Origin: Myxococcales bacterium
GTDB taxonomy: Bacteria > Myxococcota > Bradymonadia > REDH01
DNA length: 7,038 bases
Assembly (NCBI GenBank): GCA_018970625.1
Contig: JAGWVZ010000190.1
Location: 1-7,038, forward strand
Direction of reading: 5' to 3'
Part shown: one piece after another, positions 1 through 6,367 of the stretch
Layout of the letters: each line of letters opens with the position of its first letter
Numbering within the stretch: the stretch's first letter is position 1
The notes under the pieces: model-generated
The model's input: the letters and a program-made list of their open reading frames with translations, nothing else
Database searches by the model: none
What the model was told of the DNA's origin: nothing
Made by a program: the position numbers and the translations under genes

Positions 1-51
1 GATCTGGTCAATGACGCCGTCACAGTTGTTGTCGCGGTTATCGCAGGTCTC
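1..51 (-). other. MopE-like metal-binding motif inside the giant lipoprotein
   Basis: The last visible residues of the protein read ETCDNRDNNCDGVID (from residue 1341). This fits the E-x-C-D-x-x-D-N-x-C-D-G pattern of the short 'putative metal-binding' repeat related to the Methylococcus copper protein MopE. Copies often occur in tandem near the C-terminus of deltaproteobacterial surface proteins. Only one copy is visible, cut off by the window edge. Metal binding here is inferred from the motif alone. Confidence 0.75.
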
Positions 52-3000
52 GGTGGCCGCGTAGGTCGCCGGAGGCGCACAGTAGCAGGTAGCTGCCGTG
101 TTGCCGGAGCAGGCGATGGAACCTCCGGAGCAGACGCCCTGGCAATTGGTGCTGGCGATGTTGGACGGGTTCGCGGGGTCATAGCAGCACGGGCCGGCAG
201 GCAGCGTGGTGACACGGTAGGCGGTGTAGGTGTTGCTGAGGCAGCCCGATGAGTTGGCGTACCACATTCTGTACTCGTAGGTGGTGTTGGCGGAGAGGCC
301 AGAATCGAAGATCTGGCCATCACCGACGCCGGCGAGGGTTCCACCGTTGAACTCCCAGAATTGGCCGTACCCACGGCTGGCACAGCCGCCGGGCGCGACA
401 GAAGGTGGCGTGGTGAGCGCCACGCACGCGGTGCCGTTGCCAAGGCAGCGCTCGACGCGTGCACCGGCGAGTCCTTCGCACGCGCGGTTCTCGGCGGCGA
501 CGACGGTGATGTCGATTGCGCTGGCACGCACCGCATCAAACCGGAGCTCGGTGGAGTAAGGCGCGCGACTGAGGGTGTTATAGGTCACCTGAGAGGAGGG
601 TTCTGACTCTACGTTGAAACCGCCCGAGGTGGTGTACGAACGTCCGACGGCCGTCACTTGCACGTTGCCAGCGGCACCTGCGGCCGGCTGGGTGCGGGTG
701 TATGTGGTACCCGTGGTAGACGCCGAGGTCGACGTTTCGGTGATAAACGCCGTGGTGGACGTATCGTTGGGGTACAGGCGGAAGCCAATCTCTCCCACGC
801 TTTCGTCGGTCCAGAGAATACTGACCGAGCCGTTGGCCATGCGCGCGCAGGTCGGTGCAGCCATGGTCGGCGGTACCAGTGTCGTCATGGTGCGCTGCGA
901 CCAGGGACTCCAGCCTTCGGCCTGTACGCCGTCCTGATTCTGATAGGTGGCGCGCACCTCGTAGCATGGCCAGCCCGCTGTCAGCCAGGTGAGGCTGGTG
1001 GCACGGGTCCAGCCCGAGTCGGCAACGCACTGTCCCTGAAAACACGTTCCAGCCTGCCCGGCGATGGTACCACAGGTGGCGTCCGAAGCGCAGGCGGCGG
1101 CATAGGGGCTACACTGCCGAACCTGATAGCGAATGGCGGTGCAGTTGGTCGTACCGGAGCAGCCAGCCGGATGCGTCCCGGTGAGAATGTTCGGGGGTGC
1201 GGTGGCGCCGATGCTGAACTCTGCGGGGTTGGTACCCTGCGTGATGGTCACTTCGGAGGCTGTGGGCACGTGCACGCCGGTGGCGCGGGTGACAGGCGCC
1301 GAGACAGGACCGGGCGCCACCTCGTTCTCCCCCTCGATGCGCCGCGTGTAGCGCGTGTTTTCGGTGAGCCCGGCTTCAGAGTACTCCAGCCCGTTCACGT
1401 CGTCGATGCGGCCTACACCATCGAGGAGGTTGTACCAGACGGCCTTGGCCGCCGCGTCCCAGCTCCACAGCAGACCGCAGCCCTGCCCCTGACCAAACGC
1501 TGCGCACTCAGCCGCAGACATGGGCCGTGCGCCAAGGTTGGTAGGCGAGTTGGTGATTCGCCCGACGTACTTCACTTCGACGTACGGAATGAAATCGGGG
1601 AACGGTCGATACACCACGCTGCCGATCTGCTGCAGGTACCACGACTGACAAAACCTGGGATCACCAAGCGTTGAGATATCCGGCGAGAGCGTCTCGGACC
1701 AGAACAGATTCGAGGTCTCGTTCGGCCCCAGCCAGTCGTAGGTAGGGCTTACCGTGTGCCCCAGGCCCACCGTCTCGAAGCGCCCAATACCTGTGGTGCC
1801 ACTCGGGTTGTCAGCAAACGCCACATTCAGACGATAGGCGCCCTGATCGAGATAAGAGAAGCCCCGTACCGCGATGCTGTACGATCCTTGTGGCATATAG
1901 CCATACATGCTCCACGTGGGGCAGGGGCTGCCTGTCGCTTCGTCGTCGTCCACGGCTTCCCAGAGCTGGGCCGTACCCGTCCCCTGATTGACGTACCAGA
2001 GCTCCAGAATCGGGTCGAAGCCGGTGCACGTTCCGTCTGGACGGCTGATGGTGAAGGTCAGCTGAGCCGAGCGGCCTGAAGGGATCTGAAACCCGTAGTG
2101 ATCCCTATCGCCACCGGTGAGGTTGCCGGTCACGGTGAAGTTCCCGTTGGTAGAAGGGATGAACGTGCGACAAGCCGTGTTCATGGTGGAACCCGCTTCA
2201 GTGCACGTGGCAGACTCGGTAAAGGTCTGTCCGCTGCACAGGTTACAGTGAATCGGCGAGTTCCAGCCCGAGAAGGGGATTCCCGAACGCCAACGACCGG
2301 TCCACGCCCCGCGATAATCCGCGCCGAAAGCTCCATCGATCTGATTGGCCCAGCCACAATTGGCGCCCGATCCGTTTGTGCAGCGAAAATCCTGATAGCT
2401 GACGTATTCGAGGATGGGCCAGCGAAAGGTCGTGGGAATAGCCGGGCAACTGGAGCGGCTGTATGAGGAGAACCCGTAAATGTAGCTCGAGAACCAACTG
2501 ACCGTGCCCGGGGTATATCTGAAATCTCCCATCGCGTAGTTCGTACCAATAGAGGTGGTAAAGTACTCGACACTTCCACCGCCCGGGGCGGAAGCAGCGG
2601 CCTCGGCGAGGCCCTCCACCGTGAAGTGCGCACGTCCCAGTGCCTGCTCGACACCACCGTACCAACCGACCCAGGTGACTCCGGACTGTTCAGTCAGAGG
2701 GCGGTTGGTGTTGTTGTAGTCATCGAGCCAGCCAGTGGCGGTCCAGGTGCTGGCACCCGCAGGCGCCGTGCCTGTGTCGGCATCGCGGCGAAACGTCCAG
2801 TAGGGATCCACGTGCACCGGGAACGCCCGATCGTCAGCGAGCAGCCAGGAGCCATCCAGCACGATGCTGAGCTCCATGACGCCTTCCTGAACCGACACCT
2901 CGTGGTGTACATAGTCACCACAACCGAACGAGTATGTGGGCCGTCCCTGATGATTCGGGAAGGTGTCGTTCGCATCCCACGCGATCGGCGGCCGAATGTT

Positions 3001-4071
3001 GATGGGGTTTGCACCGGGCACCTCAATGACGATCGCGCCGCACGTCTGCTGCGGCTGCGAGATCGGGCCACTGAGCTGACCAGGGCTGATTTCGGTCTGC
3101 ACCACCCAGCCGTCGCCGAGCGCAACCCGTTGGGTCAGCCGTATTTCAGTGGTATCGACCGGCAGCGCGTCGCGCCACTGCGCGGTTGCCTCAAAGCCGT
3201 AGCCAACGCTGTCCAGGAGTGCGTCGACGGTGGTGGTGAGTCCGCCGCCCTGAAAACGCACGATCGAGCCTTCGATCTCGGGTGCTGATGCAGGGAGCGG
3301 CAGGGCAAGCTCTTGCGTCGCCGTGCGCGCGGTGAAGGTGAGCTCATTGAGGATGGTCAGGTCGTGGCCGATGCCGAGGGGATCGTCGAGTTGGATACCC
3401 TGCTGGAGCCCTCGGGAGATGCGACCGTCGATCCAGGCACCGTTCATGATCACGTCACCGCCCCGAACCGCAAGGCGAGGTGCCGCGTGGACCATGAAAC
3501 GACCATCGGGCACGAAGGTCTCGATCTGGGCGGTCTGCGCGATGATCTCGGACTGCCGATTCATGAGGTAGCGCGTACGCGCCGTTCGCATGTTCAGCAG
3601 CTCCACCGTGCCAGCAGGATCACCCACATTTCGGAATCCCATCTCGGGGTGGTTGTGGAAATCGGACGGCACCAGCGAGCGCTGCCACGCGGCGTCGTCT
3701 TCCGACAGACGCACATCAGGGCGGCGGCCTGAGTCGAGATTCACGGGTACCTGACGGGTTTGTCCCGGCGTCACCGACGCAGGACGCGCCCCGGCAGAAG
3801 TCGCGGGGTCGGCGCCCGAAACCGGCGCGGGTGTCGCGCCGATACCCGAACCGCTCCCCGACTGAATCCCAGCGTCGCCGCCAGGCACCGCGACTGCGGT
3901 GAGCGGATTGCCAGACTGCACACCGGGTGCGGCGACCAGCGGATTGTCCGCACTGGTCACGGACTCGGCGCCGGGGAGAGATTCATCGCAACCGGTGACC
4001 ACGGCTGCCCCTAACAGGGACAGAAGGACAATCGGCGCAAACGAGAGAGCGGTTGGACGGGGCGTTGACAT
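1..4071 (-). CDS. Giant multidomain surface lipoprotein (PPC, FN3-like, MopE-like motif), C-terminus off left edge
   Basis: One frame stays open from the ATG at 4071 to base 1 (1357 residues, no stop), so the gene is cut by the edge. Residues 1-28 are a lipoprotein signal peptide: a hydrophobic stretch ending in lipobox VTGC, with Cys28 the predicted lipid anchor. Residues 29 to about 115 are a Gly/Ala/Pro/Ser/Thr-rich spacer. Residues about 120-425 look beta-rich and end in FPVHVDPYW (417-425), the YPVxIDP-type motif seen in large secreted bacterial proteins. Residues about 430-637 are Trp/Tyr/Ser-rich and unrecognised. Residues 642-754 resemble a PPC (pre-peptidase C-terminal) domain, with GDRDHYGF, FDPILELW and GSYSIAVRG. 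FN3-like strands follow around 876-932, 1066-1165 and 1255-1290, with a Cys cluster at 998-1017, a CC-containing cluster near 1295 and a MopE-like motif at 1341-1357. GGTGA lies five bases before the ATG. No catalytic motif is visible; a role in adhesion or the cell surface is inferred. The gene call is firm, the function open. Confidence 0.92.
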   Translation of the reverse strand, partial: MSTPRPTALSFAPIVLLSLLGAAVVTGCDESLPGAESVTSADNPLVAAPGVQSGNPLTAVAVPGGDAGIQSGSGSGIGATPAPVSGADPATSAGARPASVTPGQTRQVPVNLDSGRRPDVRLSEDDAAWQRSLVPSDFHNHPEMGFRNVGDPAGTVELLNMRTARTRYLMNRQSEIIAQTAQIETFVPDGRFMVHAAPRLAVRGGDVIMNGAWIDGRISRGLQQGIQLDDPLGIGHDLTILNELTFTARTATQELALPLPASAPEIEGSIVRFQGGGLTTTVDALLDSVGYGFEATAQWRDALPVDTTEIRLTQRVALGDGWVVQTEISPGQLSGPISQPQQTCGAIVIEVPGANPINIRPPIAWDANDTFPNHQGRPTYSFGCGDYVHHEVSVQEGVMELSIVLDGSWLLADDRAFPVHVDPYWTFRRDADTGTAPAGASTWTATGWLDDYNNTNRPLTEQSGVTWVGWYGGVEQALGRAHFTVEGLAEAAASAPGGGSVEYFTTSIGTNYAMGDFRYTPGTVSWFSSYIYGFSSYSRSSCPAIPTTFRWPILEYVSYQDFRCTNGSGANCGWANQIDGAFGADYRGAWTGRWRSGIPFSGWNSPIHCNLCSGQTFTESATCTEAGSTMNTACRTFIPSTNGNFTVTGNLTGGDRDHYGFQIPSGRSAQLTFTISRPDGTCTGFDPILELWYVNQGTGTAQLWEAVDDDEATGSPCPTWSMYGYMPQGSYSIAVRGFSYLDQGAYRLNVAFADNPSGTTGIGRFETVGLGHTVSPTYDWLGPNETSNLFWSETLSPDISTLGDPRFCQSWYLQQIGSVVYRPFPDFIPYVEVKYVGRITNSPTNLGARPMSAAECAAFGQGQGCGLLWSWDAAAKAVWYNLLDGVGRIDDVNGLEYSEAGLTENTRYTRRIEGENEVAPGPVSAPVTRATGVHVPTASEVTITQGTNPAEFSIGATAPPNILTGTHPAGCSGTTNCTAIRYQVRQCSPYAAACASDATCGTIAGQAGTCFQGQCVADSGWTRATSLTWLTAGWPCYEVRATYQNQDGVQAEGWSPWSQRTMTTLVPPTMAAPTCARMANGSVSILWTDESVGEIGFRLYPNDTSTTAFITETSTSASTTGTTYTRTQPAAGAAGNVQVTAVGRSYTTSGGFNVESEPSSQVTYNTLSRAPYSTELRFDAVRASAIDITVVAAENRACEGLAGARVERCLGNGTACVALTTPPSVAPGGCASRGYGQFWEFNGGTLAGVGDGQIFDSGLSANTTYEYRMWYANSSGCLSNTYTAYRVTTLPAGPCCYDPANPSNIASTNCQGVCSGGSIACSGNTAATCYCAPPATYAATETCDNRDNNCDGVIDQI
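1810..2148 (-). other. PPC-like beta-sandwich domain inside the giant lipoprotein
   Basis: Residues 642-754 follow the pre-peptidase C-terminal (PPC) pattern. A first strand, NFTVTGNLTGG, is followed by GDRDHYGF (the family's G-D-x-D-x-Y/F signature), then a hydrophobic strand, FDPILELWYV, an acidic DDDE stretch, and GSYSIAVRG with a closing strand, YRLNVAF. PPC domains sit on secreted proteases and other surface proteins as accessory or binding modules. No protease domain is seen in this window, so here it is probably a structural or binding module. Confidence 0.65.
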
Positions 4072-4076
4072 GACTG

Positions 4077-4081
4077 TCACC
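4077..4081 (-). promoter_or_regulatory. Ribosome binding site of the giant lipoprotein gene
   Basis: GGTGA on the minus strand lies five bases before the ATG at 4071 and matches part of the GGAGGTGA anti-SD complement. It supports this ATG as the start, as does the signal peptide that begins there. It lies within the 28-base gap after the upstream stop codon, which leaves no room for a separate terminator and promoter. Confidence 0.6.
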
Positions 4082-4099
4082 GGGGCTTGGTCCTGAAAA

Positions 4100-6067
4100 T
4101 CAATTACACGGGTCGACGCAACGCACCGACTCGCGGTCTTCGTTGCAGCCATAGAAACCACACACACCACACGGCGTACCGGGTTGGCTGGCAAGGTCGC
4201 CACACCCGCCGCAACGGTTCCGAAGCACATCGAGTTCGCATCGGGGAATATCGCCAGAGCATACGATATCACCGGTCTGACCGCACACCTCGCAGGTGTC
4301 GCCAGCGACAAGATCCGAGGGCAGGCAACCGCCGCAGCTGTTGAGCGCGAGGCTCACGCATTCGACGGTGCCGGGCACGGCTCCGCAGACATAGTAACCG
4401 CAAGTACCCTCGCAGCCCGTTCCGGGCAGCGGCAGGTCGGCGTCGCAGCCACCGCAGGGGTGCGCGTCACCGCACTGCATCTGCCGGTTCCGACAGGTCC
4501 ACACATCGCCCGCACAACCGGAGTCACAGGGCTGCCCCGGGACGCCATCGGTCTCGCCGCCACAGCCGCCGCACGGGTTGCTGCCGTCAGACGAACAAAC
4601 GAGCGAGGTACCACCGGGGGCGCACTGGAACACGCCACAGTCATTGCATGGATTGCCGGGAGAGTCGATCAGGGCGCCGCAGCCACCACAGGCGTTGGTA
4701 CCGCGATCCACGCAGATGGTGTCCTCGGTGCCGGCGCACTCAATACGGCCACAGCCCGTTCCGCACACGGCACCCGGCACGTCGTCGAGCGGCGCGCAAC
4801 CACCGCACGCGTTGCGTCCGGGGTCGACGCACGAAACCGTTTCCGGGCCGGTGCACAACAGCGTACCGCATTCGCCGCAGCTGCCTCCCGGCACCTGATC
4901 CAGTTCACCGCAACCACCGCACACGTTGGCCGAGTCGCTGCAGATAACGCCGCGATCGCCGTTGCACTCCCACACCCCGGAGCAGCCGCATGGGGTGCCA
5001 GGCTCGTGCTCCAGCTCACCGCAGCCACCACAGGCGTTCGCGCCAGGGTCGTCGCAGAGGGTCTCGTCCGGTCCATTGCATGCGGACGTGCCACAGGCAC
5101 CGCAGGCCACACCGGGTGGCGTGCGAATGAAGCCGCAGCCACCGCACGGATTCGCCGTCGGGTCCTCGCAACGCAACGCTTCTGTGCCGTCGCAAACAAG
5201 GTTGCCGTCGCAGCCACAGGCATCACCAAATTCTCCCACCAGCGGGGTGCAGCCTCCGCAGAAATTCCGGTCGTTCGGATTCGAGCACACCGTGCGATCG
5301 TCACCGTCGCACACCCACGTGCCACAGGGGCTGCACGCCTCGCCCGGATCCTCGCCCTCGACCAGTGGACCGCACCCACCGCAGGGGTTCACCGGGCCAC
5401 CGCCTACACAGACGGTCGCGCCTTCGGCACCACATACCACGCGCCCGCCGCAGCCGCAGTCGGCGCCCGGCGTCTCAGCCAGCTCGCCACAACCACCACA
5501 GGCGTTACGACCCGCTTCGTTGGCACACACCACACCATTCTCGCCATCGCACTGGTAGGAGCCGCAATCACCGCAGGCATCGCCGGGTTCGTTCGGCAGC
5601 GCCTCTGTTCCACCACAGGCGTTCTGACCCGTACAGGTGCACTCCAGCCCGGCGTTATCGGCCGTACAACCCAACGTGCAACCCAGCTGTCCTTCAATGA
5701 CACAGCTCTCGCCGGGCGCACCCGCCGGACCAGCAAGATTGCCGCAGCTGCCACACGCATTTGCGCCCGCATCTTCACAGGAGACGACCCCTGCTGAGCA
5801 AACAAAAGTGCCGCAGTCCCCGCAGCTCGTACCTACGCGCGGGTCGTCGCAGGCAGCGTCCGCCTCGACATCCGCATCCACACCCGAGTCGCTGTCCGTG
5901 TCCACAGGCTCCACGTCCTGCGCGTCTGGGACGGTCGCGTCCGGTACTTCGCCCGCATCAAGGTTTGAGCCACCCTTGTCACCGCACGCCAGTAACGACA
6001 GCGCGGTGGTCAGAGCGACCAGCCAGAACGCCTGGCGAGCAGATATGTGTACGTTCTTGTAAGACAT
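4100..6067 (-). CDS. Cysteine-rich tandem-repeat lipoprotein
   Basis: This 655-residue exported protein has no family I can name. Residues 1-28 form a lipoprotein signal peptide, with hydrophobic core FWLVALTTALSLLAC and lipobox LLAC, so Cys28 is the predicted lipid anchor. Residues 34-70 are an Asp-rich linker. From Cys73 to the C-terminus the protein is one partial and 14 full repeats of 37-46 residues, each opening N-x-C-G-G-C, with about 90 cysteines besides the anchor. No enzyme motif is visible. The density and regular spacing of cysteines suggest a disulfide-locked extracellular rod or binding scaffold; metal binding is an alternative. The ATG at 6067 is preferred over an in-frame TTG at 6124, because it places the signal peptide at the N-terminus and the extra 19 residues are basic and Asn-rich with no ribosome site. 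A modest GAGG lies 12 bases before the ATG. The stop (TGA, 4102-4100) is 28 bases from the giant lipoprotein gene, suggesting an operon. Confidence 0.93.
   Translation of the reverse strand: MSYKNVHISARQAFWLVALTTALSLLACGDKGGSNLDAGEVPDATVPDAQDVEPVDTDSDSGVDADVEADAACDDPRVGTSCGDCGTFVCSAGVVSCEDAGANACGSCGNLAGPAGAPGESCVIEGQLGCTLGCTADNAGLECTCTGQNACGGTEALPNEPGDACGDCGSYQCDGENGVVCANEAGRNACGGCGELAETPGADCGCGGRVVCGAEGATVCVGGGPVNPCGGCGPLVEGEDPGEACSPCGTWVCDGDDRTVCSNPNDRNFCGGCTPLVGEFGDACGCDGNLVCDGTEALRCEDPTANPCGGCGFIRTPPGVACGACGTSACNGPDETLCDDPGANACGGCGELEHEPGTPCGCSGVWECNGDRGVICSDSANVCGGCGELDQVPGGSCGECGTLLCTGPETVSCVDPGRNACGGCAPLDDVPGAVCGTGCGRIECAGTEDTICVDRGTNACGGCGALIDSPGNPCNDCGVFQCAPGGTSLVCSSDGSNPCGGCGGETDGVPGQPCDSGCAGDVWTCRNRQMQCGDAHPCGGCDADLPLPGTGCEGTCGYYVCGAVPGTVECVSLALNSCGGCLPSDLVAGDTCEVCGQTGDIVCSGDIPRCELDVLRNRCGGCGDLASQPGTPCGVCGFYGCNEDRESVRCVDPCN
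4103..5851 (-). repeat. Protein-level tandem repeat: one partial and 14 full Cys-rich units
   Basis: Full units begin at 5761, 5623, 5506, 5389, 5266, 5152, 5038, 4927, 4813, 4696, 4579, 4462, 4342 and 4219 (minus strand). The period is about 111-123 bases, except for a 138-base first unit. Each opens N-x-C-G-G-C (H in unit 12, CGSC in unit 1, CGGT in unit 2). Next come a usual P-G or G-D and a cysteine pair two to four positions apart, then C and C, often followed by D-P-G or similar. Most units have six cysteines. The DNA is diverged between units, with short conserved cores coding the CGGC motif, so this is an old protein repeat rather than a recent satellite. Confidence 0.92.
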
Positions 6068-6130
6068 ACGAGCGTTTCGCCTCGATTTGTTGGCCTTGCA
6101 TTTCCGTCCGGCATTCGCGGCCAAACGACC

Positions 6131-6149
6131 GTCATGCGAGACGCATGAC
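6131..6149. promoter_or_regulatory. Perfect 8-bp dyad with 3-base centre upstream of the Cys-rich lipoprotein
   Basis: GTCATGCG-AGA-CGCATGAC is a perfect inverted repeat whose near edge is 64 bases from the ATG at 6067. It could be an operator for a dimeric regulator or a small hairpin in the mRNA leader. It has no following T-run on the minus strand, so it is not a typical intrinsic terminator. The symmetry is seen directly; the role is inferred. Confidence 0.5.
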
Positions 6150-6183
6150 AGCCTCTAACACTCTGGCCGTCGATGCAACAATA

Positions 6184-6200
6184 CGCAAGGGCTATTCCAA
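6184..6200 (-). promoter_or_regulatory. Candidate sigma-54 (-24/-12) promoter for the lipoprotein pair
   Basis: The minus strand reads TTGGAATAGCCCTTGCG. It has the GG and GC of the -24/-12 elements separated by exactly ten bases, and TGG and TTGC in the right places. Bases between and after fit the consensus only partly (A instead of C after GG, G instead of A/T after TTGC). Transcription would begin near 6173 and give a leader of about 105 bases containing the dyad. A chance match in 300 bases is unlikely but possible. Confidence 0.3.
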
Positions 6201-6285
6201 CTTCACTAGCAGCGTGCACTTTCTTACGGATCGTCCTGATTTCATACACTTCCGGCGCTAGCACCCGCGGTCGCCCCACCCGTAG

Positions 6286-6301
6286 ATCCGCACATCCGCA
6301 C
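6286..6301. repeat. Perfect tandem 8-base repeat in the intergenic region
   Basis: ATCCGCAC occurs twice head to tail (6286-6293, 6294-6301), about 90-100 bases upstream of the candidate sigma-54 core. An activator site is conceivable, but two short copies could also be chance. Confidence 0.35.
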
Positions 6302-6367
6302 CCGACACTGCAAACTTTGCGTAGCAGCCGGGAATCTTTTCTATCGCACTGGCTGTGGCGCCGCGCA

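Larger units (their letters stand above)
6068..6367. other. 300-base intergenic region between helicase-like gene and lipoprotein operon
   Basis: No coding frame here has a ribosome site or a convincing protein. The stretch carries a perfect dyad (6131-6149), a TGG-N8-TTGC match to a sigma-54 promoter core (6184-6200), an 8-base tandem repeat (6286-6301) and a short dyad GCAAACTTTGC (6310-6320). No strong sigma-70 promoter and no hairpin followed by a T-run is seen after the helicase stop. It probably holds the promoter of the lipoprotein pair. Confidence 0.6.

Noticed and set aside
658..1674. Plus-strand open frame (338 codons) and other plus-strand frames opposite the giant lipoprotein
   Set aside because: They are GC-bias shadows of the minus-strand frame, which is continuous with recognisable domains; the plus-strand products have low-complexity Arg/Gly/Ala-rich composition and no domain.
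2181..2665. Overlapping minus-strand frames within the giant lipoprotein gene
   Set aside because: They are out of frame with the 1357-codon reading frame, which passes through this stretch unbroken with sensible beta-strand sequence. No frameshift is needed.
4219..5761. Regular spacing of about 115-120 bases, reminiscent of a CRISPR or satellite array
   Set aside because: The conserved cores are short and lie in codon register with variable unit length. They encode a protein repeat and are not identical DNA repeats with unique spacers.
4184..5797. Long plus-strand open frame (537 codons) opposite the Cys-rich lipoprotein gene
   Set aside because: It is antisense to a gene with an excellent signal peptide, lipobox and repeats. 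Its Ala/Thr/Val/Arg-rich periodic product is what reverse-reading the CGGC repeats would give, and other frames here are open for the same reason. Nothing supports expression.
6068..6124. N-terminal extension of the Cys-rich lipoprotein from a TTG at 6124
   Set aside because: It would put 19 basic residues ahead of a complete signal peptide that already starts at the ATG at 6067. No ribosome site precedes the TTG, and the dyad lies directly upstream of it.
6301..6332. Possible terminator hairpin after the helicase-like gene
   Set aside because: The CCCGGC/GTCGGG ends pair for only six bases including a G-T, the interior is mostly unpaired, and no T-run follows on the minus strand.
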